DNA of 64,000 bases from Aeromonas sp. RU39B (GTDB lineage: Bacteria; Pseudomonadota; Gammaproteobacteria; Enterobacterales; Aeromonadaceae), in assembly GCF_900156095.1 (NCBI RefSeq), contig NZ_FTMJ01000016.1, forward strand, positions 49,900 through 113,899, read 5' to 3'. The notes beneath the pieces are model-generated. The model worked only from the letters and a program-made list of their open reading frames with translations, was not told the origin of the DNA and searched no databases. Of the stretch, positions 27,015 to 36,289 are shown piece by piece (position 1 is the stretch's first letter; each line of letters opens with the position of its first letter). The position numbers and the translations under genes were made by a program.

Positions 27015-27664
27015 GTCTCTCTATCAAGGCGCAGTGGCAGCAACTGGCCGAGCGGGTTGGTGGGCTCTCCCTGCGTGAACGGGCATTAATCCTGCTCACC
27101 GGTGTGGTGTTGCTGGTCATGGGGCTTAACGAGTGGTGGTTGACGCCGCAGTGGCAGCAAAATCAGAAGGTTGCCCGTCAGCTTGAGAGTGAGCGGCGCG
27201 ATCTGGAGATTGTCGGCCTTGAGATTCAGGGCAAGCAGGCGCGTCTGGCGCGTGATCCTGATGCGGAAGTGCGTCAGCAGTTGAGTCAGGCCGGTCGTGA
27301 GCTCTCGCAGCTTGAGCAACAACTGCGCGAGCAGACGGTGGATCTGATTGCCGCTGAAGAGATGCCCGGCGTATTGCAAGCCATGCTCAGTCACGGTGAG
27401 GGGCTGCGTATGCTCGAGATGCAGAGCCAGCCACCGGAGCCGCTGCTGCCCAAAGAGCAGAATGCCAACCTCTATCGTCACCAGATCACCTTGGTGCTGG
27501 AGGGGGGCTATTTCGATGTATACCGCTATCTGCAAGCGCTCGAAGGGCTGCCACGGCATTTTTACTGGCGCCTGTTTGACTATCAGGTAACCGACTGGCC
27601 CAAGGCACGGGTTGAGTTGCAAATCTATACCCTGAGTACCAGCAAGGAGTTTATCCGTGGCTAA
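27011..27664 (+). CDS. mshJ: MSHA biogenesis protein MshJ (PilO-like)
   Basis: This 217-residue protein has a short cytoplasmic segment, one membrane helix at about 23-40 (ALILLTGVVLLVMGL), a coiled coil rich in Gln/Glu/Arg (about 55-110) and a periplasmic domain. That is the PilO/GspM-like plan, which pairs with the PilN-like protein as a platform in the inner membrane. I chose ATG 27011 (ATGA overlap with the preceding gene) instead of a longer frame beginning at 26885, whose extra 42 residues are in another gene's coding sequence. It ends eight bases into mshK. Confidence 0.88.
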   Translation: MSLSIKAQWQQLAERVGGLSLRERALILLTGVVLLVMGLNEWWLTPQWQQNQKVARQLESERRDLEIVGLEIQGKQARLARDPDAEVRQQLSQAGRELSQLEQQLREQTVDLIAAEEMPGVLQAMLSHGEGLRMLEMQSQPPEPLLPKEQNANLYRHQITLVLEGGYFDVYRYLQALEGLPRHFYWRLFDYQVTDWPKARVELQIYTLSTSKEFIRG

Positions 27665-27965
27665 TCTGCTGGCTGTATTGGGGGTCATGGCGGCCCTGGT
27701 TCCCCTGAAAGACCCGACCACCCCGATCAACGGGGTAGTGAGCAGTAGCGCGTCGCCCCAGGTGGCGGCGAGTGGTCTGCCCAAGCTGCAGAGCGTGATT
27801 CTCGGCAGCGGGCCGGCGGTGGCCGTGCTGGGGGGCAAGGACTATCGTCATGGAGAGACAGTATCGGGCTGGCGGATTGCCGCCATTCAACAGGATCGGG
27901 TCGTGCTGGAAAAGGGGGGAGAACGGACCACGCTCACCCTGTTTGCCAAGCGGATTGTCCGCTAA
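27657..27965 (+). CDS. mshK: MSHA biogenesis protein MshK (PilP-like)
   Basis: This short 102-residue protein has a hydrophobic N-terminus (MANLLAVLGVMAALVP), a proline-rich linker (KDPTTPING) and a C-terminal PilP-like beta domain (LQSVILGSGPAVAVLGG..Y..GETV.GWRI..I..D.VVLEKGG.R.TLTLF). It probably connects the inner-membrane platform to the secretin MshL. The start is GTG 27657, preceded by AAGGAG and overlapping the mshJ end. Confidence 0.85.
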   Translation: MANLLAVLGVMAALVPLKDPTTPINGVVSSSASPQVAASGLPKLQSVILGSGPAVAVLGGKDYRHGETVSGWRIAAIQQDRVVLEKGGERTTLTLFAKRIVR

Positions 27966-28001
27966 CAGCGCTGTTAAGAAAGGCTTTCGGGTAGACAACG
28001 C

Positions 28002-29666
28002 ATGAAATTATTACAACCCTCTCTGATTTTTCTGGCGCTGGCATTGGCCGGCTGTTCCAGCTATTACAAACACCCCGATCCGAAGGATGCCAAGGAGGAG
28101 CTTAAAAAAGCCCATCAGCAGAGCACGCTGCCGCCCTTGACCCTGCCCTCGTCGGTGCAAAGCGAGTTGTTGGCGATTCCACAGCAGAATCTGGCGGTGC
28201 CGGCTATGCCTGAAAGGCGTCTGCGTATCGCGGCGCAAGAGGTGGAAGCGGCGGCGTTCTTCGGCTCTTTGTTTAAAGGGTCGCGTTACAGCGTCGCGGT
28301 GCACCCCGGCGTCAGCGGTCTGATTACTCTTGAGCTTAAAGATGTGACCCTGCCGGAAGTGCTGAGCACGGTGGCCGACATGTACGGCTTTGATATCCAG
28401 CGCCGCGGTTATGTCTATCACATCTATCCGGCTGGTCTGCGTACCGAGACCATCCCGGTCAACTACCTGATGCTCTCCCGCCGCGGCCTGTCACGCACCA
28501 TGGTCTCGACCGGTGGTGTGACCAATACCAATAACAGCAGTAGCAGCGATCTCAACAGCAGTAGCTCCAGCTCATCTAGCTCTAGCTCCAGCGGCTCGAC
28601 CACGACCACCAATCAGACCAGCAGCAACGGCACCCGTATCGAGACTGACAACGACACGGATTTCTGGCGCGATCTCAATAGCTCCTTGCAGGCACTGGTC
28701 GGTAGTGGCAATGGCCGCGCGGTGATCACCAGCCCGCAGGCCGGTCTGGTGACCGTACGCGCTTATCCGGCCGAGCTCAAGGCGGTGCGCGAGTTCCTCA
28801 ATCAGTCCGAGCAGCATCTCAAGCGTCAGGTCATCCTTGAGGCGCGCATTCTGGAAGTCTCCTTAAGCGAAGGCTTCGAGCAAGGGGTTGACTGGAGTGG
28901 ACTGTCGGCCAGTTGGGATGGCGGCAAAGGTATTACCGGCGGAGCGTCCATTGCGTCCAGTAATGTTGGCGCGTCCAATACCATTTTTACTGCCCTGGGT
29001 GGCGGTGGCGGCTTTACCCTGTCGGATGGCAACTTCAACGTGGCAGTTAATCTGCTCAAGACCCAGGGTGATGTGAATACCCTGTCGAGCCCACGGGTAA
29101 CCGCGACCAACAACCAGAAGGCGGTGATCAAGGTCGGGACTGACGAGTATTACGTCACCAACGCCTCGACCACCATCACGACCACCACTTCCGGCACCGA
29201 GCGCACCCCCAACGTCGAGTTGACCCCCTTCTTTTCGGGCATCTCGCTTGATGTGACGCCGCAAATTGACGAGCAGGGCAAGGTGCTGCTGCATATTCAC
29301 CCCTCGGTGATTGATACCGAGGAGCAGACCAAGACCATCGACATGGGCGATTCCGGCGGCACCTTGCAACTGCCGCTGGCCAAGAGCTCGATCCGCGAGT
29401 CCGATACCGTGGTGCAGGCCAACAATGGCGATATCGTGGTGATCGGCGGGCTGATGAAGACTGACAAGCAGGAGCAGGTGACCAAGGTACCGCTGCTTGG
29501 CGACATTCCCTGGGTGGGGGAAGCCTTTACCAACCGCAAGCACAGCAACCAGAAGGTTGAGCTGGTGATTATGCTCAAGCCAACCGTGGTGGAAGACAAT
29601 ACCTGGCAGCAGGAGCTGCAGCGCTCGAGCGAACTGCTCGACAAGTGGTATCCGGCAAGGCGCTAA
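28002..29666 (+). CDS. mshL: Type IV pilus outer-membrane secretin MshL
   Basis: This is the outer-membrane pore for the MSHA pilus. The 554-residue lipoprotein precursor begins MKLLQPSLIFLALALAGC, with a lipobox LAGC at about 15-18. Residues about 70-165 form an STN/N0-like domain, followed by a low-complexity Ser/Asn/Thr linker (about 174-212) and the secretin core from about 225 (AYPAELKAVREFLNQSEQHLKRQVILEARILEV..) to the C-terminus with DVTPQID, VVIGGLMKTDK, PLLGDIPWVGEAF and VELVIMLKPTVV. The serine-rich linker is unusually long. Confidence 0.95.
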   Translation: MKLLQPSLIFLALALAGCSSYYKHPDPKDAKEELKKAHQQSTLPPLTLPSSVQSELLAIPQQNLAVPAMPERRLRIAAQEVEAAAFFGSLFKGSRYSVAVHPGVSGLITLELKDVTLPEVLSTVADMYGFDIQRRGYVYHIYPAGLRTETIPVNYLMLSRRGLSRTMVSTGGVTNTNNSSSSDLNSSSSSSSSSSSSGSTTTTNQTSSNGTRIETDNDTDFWRDLNSSLQALVGSGNGRAVITSPQAGLVTVRAYPAELKAVREFLNQSEQHLKRQVILEARILEVSLSEGFEQGVDWSGLSASWDGGKGITGGASIASSNVGASNTIFTALGGGGGFTLSDGNFNVAVNLLKTQGDVNTLSSPRVTATNNQKAVIKVGTDEYYVTNASTTITTTTSGTERTPNVELTPFFSGISLDVTPQIDEQGKVLLHIHPSVIDTEEQTKTIDMGDSGGTLQLPLAKSSIRESDTVVQANNGDIVVIGGLMKTDKQEQVTKVPLLGDIPWVGEAFTNRKHSNQKVELVIMLKPTVVEDNTWQQELQRSSELLDKWYPARR

Positions 29667-29668
29667 GC

Positions 29669-30559
29669 ATGTACCTGGCCCATTTTGGTCTGCGTGAGCC
29701 CCCCTTCGGTTTGACGCCTCACACCGGGTTTTACTACGGGTTGCCGCCGCACGAAGAGGCGCTTGAGGTGCTGCGCTGGGCTCTCTCGCAGGGGGAGGGG
29801 TTTATCAAGGTGACCGGCGAGGTCGGCACCGGCAAGACCCTGCTCTGTCGCAAGCTGCTCGGGGAGCTCGGCTCGGAAGCACAACCGGTACGCAGTGCCT
29901 GGTTGCCCAATCCGCACCTGACGCCGGATGAGCTGCGCGCCGCGCTGGCCCATGAGCTGGGGATGCCGCAGCAAGAGGGGTGGCAGCTGGATTTGACCGA
30001 TCGGCTGCATCGTCACCTGATTTCACTGCATCAGGCTGGCTGCCGGGTGGTGGTGCTGATTGATGAGGCACAGGCGCTGCCGGATGAAACCCTTGAGGCG
30101 ATCCGCCTGTTTGGCAATCTGGAGACCGAATCGAGCAAACTGATCCAGGTGGTGTTGTTCGGCCAGCCCGAGCTGGATGTCCGGCTTGGCAGTGCTCATC
30201 TGCGCCAGTTGCGCCAGCGCATCAGTTTTTCTTACCGTCTGCGGCCGCTGCGCCGTGACGAGGCGCGTGCCTATGTGGAGCACCGGTTACAGGTTTCCGG
30301 TTATCGCGGTGCCCCGCTGTTTAGTGCCAGCGCGCAGCGTCTGCTGTGGCGGGCGGCGCGTGGCATTCCCCGCCTTATCAACATTCTGGCGCACAAAAGC
30401 CTGATGCTGGCCTATGGGCGTGGTGAGAATCATATCGATCGTGCACTGGTACGCGCCGCCGTGCGCGATACGGCCGATGCGCGCCATCTGCCGTGGTGGC
30501 GGTTTGGCGCCGTCGTGCTGCTGGCTGTCCCGTTGTTGTTGTGGGGGATATGGCGATGA
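29669..30559 (+). CDS. mshM: MSHA biogenesis ATPase MshM (ExeA-like AAA)
   Basis: This 296-residue ATPase is of the ExeA/GspA type, thought to assist secretin/peptidoglycan insertion. It begins MYLAHFGLREPPFGLTP, a hallmark of this family, and has Walker A GEVGTGKT at 50-57, Walker B VVVLIDEAQALPDE, and a C-terminal membrane helix at about 275-293. I chose ATG 29669, two bases after the mshL stop. Its TGA overlaps the mshN start (ATGA). Confidence 0.9.
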   Translation: MYLAHFGLREPPFGLTPHTGFYYGLPPHEEALEVLRWALSQGEGFIKVTGEVGTGKTLLCRKLLGELGSEAQPVRSAWLPNPHLTPDELRAALAHELGMPQQEGWQLDLTDRLHRHLISLHQAGCRVVVLIDEAQALPDETLEAIRLFGNLETESSKLIQVVLFGQPELDVRLGSAHLRQLRQRISFSYRLRPLRRDEARAYVEHRLQVSGYRGAPLFSASAQRLLWRAARGIPRLINILAHKSLMLAYGRGENHIDRALVRAAVRDTADARHLPWWRFGAVVLLAVPLLLWGIWR

Positions 30560-31683
30560 GCGTGATCAACCAGATGCTCAAAGATCTGGATGCCCGCCAG
30601 AGCGGTGGCAGCGACGGCGCGCGTTATCAGCCGCGAGCCAGACAGCCGTTGTGGCTGCTGGCGCTGGTCACGCTGACCTGTCTGGCTGGTTTGCTGCTGG
30701 TCGGTTGGCGTGGTTGGGGTTATTGGCAACAAACCCAGCGTGAAGCGCAAAGCCTGACGCAAGTGCATCCGGCGATGCCGGCCACGGTTGCCGCGCCAGC
30801 GCCGCAGCCGGTTGTAGCTGCGCAGCCCGTTACTACGCCTACCGCCAGCAGTGAGCCGCTGGATGCGGTGGTTGCGCTGCCACTGCCGGCCTCAGCGGCC
30901 AACGAAGAGTCGGTGCATCACCAAACCGATGAGCTGGTGGTGCCGCCGGGAGAAGATCCGAAAAGCTTCTATGCCAAGGTGGATGCCGGGTTGCAGCCCG
31001 ATCGGCAGGCCGAGGATGAGCTGGCCGATCAGCTCGCCAGTGAGCCGCAAGCGGCCGTGGTCGCCAAGCCCAAAAACAAGATGAAGATCGAGCAGGTCAC
31101 CCTCTCGCCAGATGAGTTGGCCACTATCGCCGACAAGAAAGCCACCATCGCCATGGCCAAGGGCGATTTGGCCGAGGCTGAGCAGCAGTTTTATCTACTG
31201 CTCGAGCAAAAACCCCGTGATGTGGATGCCCGCAAGCAGCTTTCCGCTCTGCTCTATGGTCAGGGGCGTCTGAGCGATGCCAGCCGCATCCTTGAGGAAG
31301 GGGTGCGGCAACTGCCCACCGAACCCGATTTTCGTCTGCTATTGGCGCGAATTGCCCTGGCCAGCCGCCAGCAACAGGCCGCCTATGACTGGTTGGCCGG
31401 TGCGCGCCCGCCGCTGGCTGGCAATCTCGATTATTACGCGACCTGGGCGGCGCTCTCCCAGGATTTGGGGCACACCCTGGAGTCACGTGAGCTCTATCTG
31501 CAACTGCTGCGCAAAAAGCCCGATGAGGGGCGCTGGTGGCTGGGGCTGGGGGTTGCCGAAGAGAAGCTTGGCAGCCGTGAGCGGGCGCTGGATGCCTATC
31601 AGAGTGCCCGGCTGCACGGTGGGCTGGGCGATACCACTACCCAGTGGCTCACCCAGCGAATTTCCGCGCTGGCGCAGCAGTAA
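30556..31683 (+). CDS. mshN: MSHA biogenesis protein MshN (TPR protein)
   Basis: This 375-residue bitopic protein begins MSVINQMLKDLDARQ, typical of MshN/GspB-like partners of MshM. It has a membrane helix at about 33-55, an Ala/Pro/Val-rich periplasmic linker (about 65-150) and a C-terminal helical region with tetratricopeptide-like repeats (about 195-370). By analogy with ExeAB/GspAB it couples the MshM ATPase to envelope assembly of the secretin. ATG 30556 is the ATGA overlap start; the ATG two codons earlier is less likely. Confidence 0.86.
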   Translation: MSVINQMLKDLDARQSGGSDGARYQPRARQPLWLLALVTLTCLAGLLLVGWRGWGYWQQTQREAQSLTQVHPAMPATVAAPAPQPVVAAQPVTTPTASSEPLDAVVALPLPASAANEESVHHQTDELVVPPGEDPKSFYAKVDAGLQPDRQAEDELADQLASEPQAAVVAKPKNKMKIEQVTLSPDELATIADKKATIAMAKGDLAEAEQQFYLLLEQKPRDVDARKQLSALLYGQGRLSDASRILEEGVRQLPTEPDFRLLLARIALASRQQQAAYDWLAGARPPLAGNLDYYATWAALSQDLGHTLESRELYLQLLRKKPDEGRWWLGLGVAEEKLGSRERALDAYQSARLHGGLGDTTTQWLTQRISALAQQ

Positions 31684-31704
31684 CAAGGCTTAGGAGTAGA
31701 TTTC

Positions 31705-33417
31705 ATGGCACAACCCAGACTCAAGATGCGCCTTGGTGACCTGTTGGTTCAGGAGCAGATTATCTCTGATGATCAGCTGCAACTGGCCCTACAGCAGCAA
31801 CGCCAGACTGGCCGCAAGTTGGGGGCGACCCTGATCGATCTCGGGTTTATCAGCGAAATGCAGCTGCTCACCTTCCTCGCTCGCCAGCTGGATGTGCCGT
31901 TTTTTGACCTCAATACCCTGACCATCGATGCCCGCGCCGTGTCACTGCTGCCGGAAGTGCAGGCACGCCGCTATCGGGCGCTGGTGGTCAATCTGACTGG
32001 CGATGTGGCCACCGTGGCCATGTCGGATCCGGCTGATTTGAGCGCACTCGATGCGGTGGCGGGGCTGCTTGCTCCGCGCCAGATGGCGCTGGCGGTGGCC
32101 CGCGAAGGGCAACTGCTCGACTTTTTTGATCGCCTCTATCGCCGCACACGCGAGATTGAGAGCTTCGCCGAGCAGCTGCGCGAAGAGTATCAGGAGGCCG
32201 ATTTTGAGCTCGGTGGCAGCGCCTTTGATAGCGGCACCGGCGAGAACGAGGCCACCGTGGCCAAGCTGCTGCGCTCCCTGTTTGAAGATGCGGTGCAGGT
32301 CGGTGCATCGGATATCCATATCGAGCCGGACGAGAAGCTGCTGCGCATTCGCCAGCGCATTGACGGCGTGTTGCATGAGAATACCCTCAACGAAGTGCGG
32401 ATCGCCCAAGCTCTGGTGCTGCGGCTTAAGCTGGTGGCCGGGCTGGATATCTCGGAAAAACGGCTGCCGCAAGATGGTCGCTTCGCCATGAAGGTGCGCG
32501 GCCGCGATGTGGATGTGCGGATCTCGACCATGCCGGTGCAGCATGGTGAATCGGTGGTGATGCGTCTGCTCGACCAGTCGGGCGGAATCCTCTCGCTCGA
32601 TGACACCGGTATGCCGGCCGATCTGCTGGCCCGTTTCCGGCGCCAGTTGCACCGTCCGCACGGCATGATTCTGGTGACTGGCCCGACCGGGAGTGGCAAG
32701 ACCACCACCCTCTATGGCGCGCTCTCAGAGATCAATCTGCCAAGCAACAAGATCATTACGGTAGAAGACCCGGTTGAATATCGCTTACCGCGCATTAATC
32801 AGGTGCAAGTGAACCCCAAAATCGGCCTGACCTTCTCCCATGTATTGCGCTCTACCCTGCGGCAAGACCCGGATATCCTGCTGGTGGGGGAGATGCGCGA
32901 TAACGAGACCGTCGAGATCGGCCTGCGCGGCGCCATCACCGGCCACTTGGTGCTGACTACCCTGCACACCAACGATGCGGTGACCAGTGCCCTGCGCCTG
33001 ATTGATATGGGGGCCCCCGGCTATCTGGTGGCGAGTGCGCTGCGCGCCGTGGTGGCCCAGCGGCTGGTGCGCCGCTTGTGCGAGCACTGCAGCTCACCAC
33101 AGCCGCCGAGTGAGGCGCAGTCAACCTGGCTTGCCAGCCTCTCGGGCGAGCGGGCAGGCGAGCACGTTTACCACGCCGGACGTGGCTGCCAGAGCTGTAA
33201 CTTCACCGGTTATCGCGGCCGGATCGGGGTCTATGAACTGCTCGAGCTGGATCAGCCGATGATGGATGCCCTGCGCAGTGACGACGCAGAAGGATTCGCC
33301 AAGGCGGCCCGGGCCCATCCCCTTTATCGTCCGCTGGCGCGGGTGGCGCTCGATTATGCCCGTCAGGGCGTGACATCGGTCGATGAGGTGCTGCGACTGG
33401 CCGAGGATCTGGGGTAA
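31705..33417 (+). CDS. mshE: MSHA pilus extension ATPase MshE with c-di-GMP-binding N-domain
   Basis: MshE is the hexameric cytoplasmic ATPase that drives MSHA pilus extension, and its N-terminus (MshEN) binds c-di-GMP. The 570 residues show two tandem MshEN motifs (residues about 7-30, RLGDLLVQEQ.., and about 35-58, KLGATLIDLGF), Walker A GPTGSGKT from residue 326, the Asp box, Walker B DPDILLVGEMRD, the TLHTND His box, and a zinc motif (CEHC..CQSC). In the first MshEN motif the expected Gly is Gln (QEQII). A ribosome-binding site TAGGAG precedes ATG 31705. Confidence 0.96.
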   Translation: MAQPRLKMRLGDLLVQEQIISDDQLQLALQQQRQTGRKLGATLIDLGFISEMQLLTFLARQLDVPFFDLNTLTIDARAVSLLPEVQARRYRALVVNLTGDVATVAMSDPADLSALDAVAGLLAPRQMALAVAREGQLLDFFDRLYRRTREIESFAEQLREEYQEADFELGGSAFDSGTGENEATVAKLLRSLFEDAVQVGASDIHIEPDEKLLRIRQRIDGVLHENTLNEVRIAQALVLRLKLVAGLDISEKRLPQDGRFAMKVRGRDVDVRISTMPVQHGESVVMRLLDQSGGILSLDDTGMPADLLARFRRQLHRPHGMILVTGPTGSGKTTTLYGALSEINLPSNKIITVEDPVEYRLPRINQVQVNPKIGLTFSHVLRSTLRQDPDILLVGEMRDNETVEIGLRGAITGHLVLTTLHTNDAVTSALRLIDMGAPGYLVASALRAVVAQRLVRRLCEHCSSPQPPSEAQSTWLASLSGERAGEHVYHAGRGCQSCNFTGYRGRIGVYELLELDQPMMDALRSDDAEGFAKAARAHPLYRPLARVALDYARQGVTSVDEVLRLAEDLG

Positions 33418-33420
33418 GCC

Positions 33421-34641
33421 ATGGCTCACTTCATCTATCGAGGACGGGATGCGCAAGGGCGCGAATCACGCGGTGAGCTGGAAGCGGTCAGTGAGATGGC
33501 GGCAGCCGACACCCTGATGCGGCGCGGCATACTGCCCACCGAGCTCAAAGCCGGTAAAGGCAGCAAGAGCGCCATAGAGTGGACGCTGCTGCTTGAGCGT
33601 CATGTTCGCCTCGAAGAGCTGGTGATCTTCACCCGCCAGATGTATGCCCTGACCCGCGCGGGTATCCCGATTCTGCGGGCCATGGCAGGCCTGGCTGACA
33701 CCACTCACAGCAAGCCGCTTAAGCGGGCATTGCTCAATCTGGGTGAAGAGCTCGGCAATGGCCGACCGCTGTCGAGTGCCATGCAAGGCCACCCCAAGGT
33801 GTTTAGCTCGCTGTTTGTGGCGATAGTGCATGTGGGGGAGAACACCGGTCAGCTGGAAGAGGCCTTTTTGCAGCTGGCTAACTACTTTGAGCTGGAGCTG
33901 GAGACCCGCAAGCGGATCAAGACCGCGATGCGCTATCCCGGCTTTGTGTTGATCGCCATCGGCATTGCCATGGTGATCCTCAATATCTTTGTGATCCCGA
34001 CCTTTGCCGGCATGTTTGCCAAGTTCGGGGTCGAGTTGCCGCTGGCGACTCGTATCCTGCTTGGCACCTCGCATTTTTTCGTGCACTGGTGGTGGCTGCT
34101 GCTGGCGCTGGTGGTGGGCAGCAGCATGCTGTGGCGCTGGTGGGTCAAAACGCCCAAGGGCGAGCTCACCTGGCACCGATGGCAGCTGCGTTTGCCGGTG
34201 GTGGGCGATATCATAGAGCGCTCTCTGCTGGCACGCTTTGCTCGCAGTTTTGCCATGATGCTGCGTGCCGGGGTGCCGCTTAACACTGCTCTGACGCTAG
34301 TGTCTGAGGCGGTGGACAATGCCTGGATGGCGCAGTGCATTCGCGAGATGCGTAGCGGTATCGAGCGCGGTGAAAGCTTGCTGCGCACCGCCACTCATAG
34401 CCATCTTTTTACGCCACTGGTGCTGCAGATGGTGGCGGTGGGGGAAGAGACCGGGCAGGTTGATGATTTGATGCAGGAAGTGGCCGAGTATTACGAGCGC
34501 GAGGTGGATTATGACCTCAAGAGCCTGACCGACCGCATTGAGCCGATCCTGATAGGGATTGTGGCGGTGATGGTGCTGATCCTGGCGCTCGGTATTTTTA
34601 CACCGATGTGGGACATGATGAGAGTGGTACGCGGTGGATGA
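33421..34641 (+). CDS. mshG: MSHA platform protein MshG (PilC/GspF-like)
   Basis: This polytopic inner-membrane platform protein is pushed by the MshE ATPase. The 406 residues contain two T2SSF domains (about 70-195 and about 275-400) with three or four membrane helices. The repeat signatures are FTRQMYALTRAGIPILRAM..., GEELGNGRPLSSAM, and in the second half FARSFAMMLRAGVPLNTAL, VGEETGQVDDLMQEVAEYYEREVD. The start is ATG 33421, three bases after mshE. The stop overlaps mshF (ATGA). Confidence 0.95.
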   Translation: MAHFIYRGRDAQGRESRGELEAVSEMAAADTLMRRGILPTELKAGKGSKSAIEWTLLLERHVRLEELVIFTRQMYALTRAGIPILRAMAGLADTTHSKPLKRALLNLGEELGNGRPLSSAMQGHPKVFSSLFVAIVHVGENTGQLEEAFLQLANYFELELETRKRIKTAMRYPGFVLIAIGIAMVILNIFVIPTFAGMFAKFGVELPLATRILLGTSHFFVHWWWLLLALVVGSSMLWRWWVKTPKGELTWHRWQLRLPVVGDIIERSLLARFARSFAMMLRAGVPLNTALTLVSEAVDNAWMAQCIREMRSGIERGESLLRTATHSHLFTPLVLQMVAVGEETGQVDDLMQEVAEYYEREVDYDLKSLTDRIEPILIGIVAVMVLILALGIFTPMWDMMRVVRGG

Positions 34642-35108
34642 AACGGGGCAGTAATGAAGACCGCGACAACTGGCGCAAGGGCCTGAAGTTGGTGGTGGCC
34701 GGCATCGTGATGCTGGTGTTGATGAGTGCGCTGGTGCGTAGCTATTTCGATCAGCGTGATGGCGCGCTGGAGGCGGCCATGCAGGCGCTGAGCAGTCAGT
34801 TTGCCGAGCGGGCCCAGCGGCTGCACGGCGTATGGTTAACGGAGCAGCGCCCGGACAGTGTGCATGCACAAGGGCGCTTGTGGCGCTTTTCAGCCCAGGG
34901 CTGGCCGCAGGGGGTCGATGCGGCCAAATCACCCTCAGAGGAGTGCCAGGCGCTGTGGCTGGCCTTGGTCGAGCGCGCAGACTTGGATGGCGAGCCACTG
35001 CAGTGGCTGGCGCTGCAGACTGGCAGCGGCTGTGAATTTCGGTTGGGCGATTCGCGCTGGATCTACTACTGGCAGGATGGACATGTGTTCCGTATGCCGC
35101 GAGGGTGA
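34638..35108 (+). CDS. mshF: MSHA biogenesis protein MshF
   Basis: This 156-residue bitopic protein has a cytoplasmic N-terminus (MKRGSNEDRDNWRKG), a membrane helix at about 17-38 (LVVAGIVMLVLMSALV) and a periplasmic domain with two cysteines. MshF has no assigned biochemical role; the position between mshG and mshB is diagnostic. ATG 34638 is the ATGA overlap with mshG. Confidence 0.82.
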   Translation: MKRGSNEDRDNWRKGLKLVVAGIVMLVLMSALVRSYFDQRDGALEAAMQALSSQFAERAQRLHGVWLTEQRPDSVHAQGRLWRFSAQGWPQGVDAAKSPSEECQALWLALVERADLDGEPLQWLALQTGSGCEFRLGDSRWIYYWQDGHVFRMPRG

Positions 35109-35185
35109 TCACAGAGTTAACCTATTGATGGTCATGATTTTTACGGGTTGCCGTGAAATAATACCGCCAGGATTCGGGAGGCGAG

Positions 35186-35818
35186 ATGGGCAGTAACAGG
35201 ACAAGCGGCTTTTCCTTGATAGAGTTGGTGATCGTCATTGTGATCCTCGGCATTTTGGCGGCGACCGCCTTGCCACGTTTTCTGGATGTGACCGAAGAGG
35301 CCAAAAAAGCCAGCGTCGAGGGGATGTCGGGTGGTTTCGCCACCGGCGTGCTGCTGGTTCGTGCCCAGTGGGAAGGCGAGGGGCGCACCAAGCAAAACAG
35401 CCTCAATACCGTGGTTTATGACGGCACTCGCTTCTATCTGACTACCCCGAGTGACAGCGAGACCAGCAATAGCCTGATGTCACCCGGTTATCCGGTGGAT
35501 ACCGCCGATAGCAGCAGTGTGGATGTGGCGCCAAGCAGCCTGACCGCTGCCCGCTGCCTGCAACTGTGGAATGGCATCTTGCAAAATCCGCCCAAGGCCA
35601 GCGCGACCTTTAGCGATGTGACCAGCAGCGGCAATGATTTGAAATACTTTGTGACGGTACAGAGCAATGGATATGACTCGGTGTGCCGTTACTATCTGGT
35701 CAATAGCCTCTCCAAAGGCAGCGACGGCCAGTATCAAGACCCTCAGGGACGCACTGATGCGTTTATGAGTTTTAGTTATCGTCCCGCCTCCGGCAAAGTG
35801 ACGACCAATATTAACTGA
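35186..35818 (+). CDS. mshB: MSHA minor pilin MshB
   Basis: This 210-residue prepilin has a short basic leader and the cleavage site SG-FSLIEL, then the usual Glu5 and a hydrophobic alpha helix (VIVIVILGILAATALPRF). The globular part contains two cysteines, probably a disulfide. MshB probably initiates or caps the pilus. It is preceded by a 77-base gap that may hold a promoter; the ribosome-binding site is GGGAGGCGAG. Confidence 0.92.
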   Translation: MGSNRTSGFSLIELVIVIVILGILAATALPRFLDVTEEAKKASVEGMSGGFATGVLLVRAQWEGEGRTKQNSLNTVVYDGTRFYLTTPSDSETSNSLMSPGYPVDTADSSSVDVAPSSLTAARCLQLWNGILQNPPKASATFSDVTSSGNDLKYFVTVQSNGYDSVCRYYLVNSLSKGSDGQYQDPQGRTDAFMSFSYRPASGKVTTNIN

Positions 35819-35832
35819 CAGAGGAAACAACA

Positions 35833-36282
35833 ATGAGAAAACAGGCGGGGTTCACCCTGATTGAACTGGTCATCGTGATCATTATCTTGGGTATTCTGGC
35901 CGTGACTGCCGCACCCAAGTTCCTGAATTTGCAGAGTGATGCACGTAAAGCCGCAGCTGATGGAGTCAAGGCATCTCTTCAAAGTGCATCACAGCTGGTT
36001 TATAGCAAAGCTGCACTGAAGGGAATTGAGTCTACCGCCGCTGGTAGTTCAATTGGGGTTTCTGGCGCCGATGGCACTACCATTCTTACTAATTATGGCT
36101 ATCCCACCAATGCATCTATTAGCGCAGCAGTGACATTGGATGGTTGGGCTGTGTCTGGCTCCGGTGGCACATTCGTTCCGAGCAACCAGTCTAATAACAC
36201 TTGTTCTGTTACCTATGACAATGCTCTTACATCCGCAGGTGGGTCACCCTCCATTACTGTTGATGACAGCTGTGACGATTAA
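35833..36282 (+). CDS. mshA: MSHA major pilin MshA
   Basis: MshA is the structural subunit of the MSHA pilus. The 149-residue prepilin has leader MRKQAG, cleavage before FTLIEL, and the helix VIVIIILGILAVTAAPKFLNL. A C-terminal pair of cysteines (NNTCSV..DDSCDD) probably forms the D-loop disulfide. The ribosome-binding site AGAGGAAACAAC is clear. From about codon 35 onward the gene is A+T-richer than its neighbours (56 G/C in 120 bases at 36001-36120 by my count) and uses A/T-ending codons, which suggests acquisition or exchange of the variable part. A strong terminator follows seven bases after the stop. Confidence 0.95.
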   Translation: MRKQAGFTLIELVIVIIILGILAVTAAPKFLNLQSDARKAAADGVKASLQSASQLVYSKAALKGIESTAAGSSIGVSGADGTTILTNYGYPTNASISAAVTLDGWAVSGSGGTFVPSNQSNNTCSVTYDNALTSAGGSPSITVDDSCDD

Positions 36283-36289
36283 GTCCATC

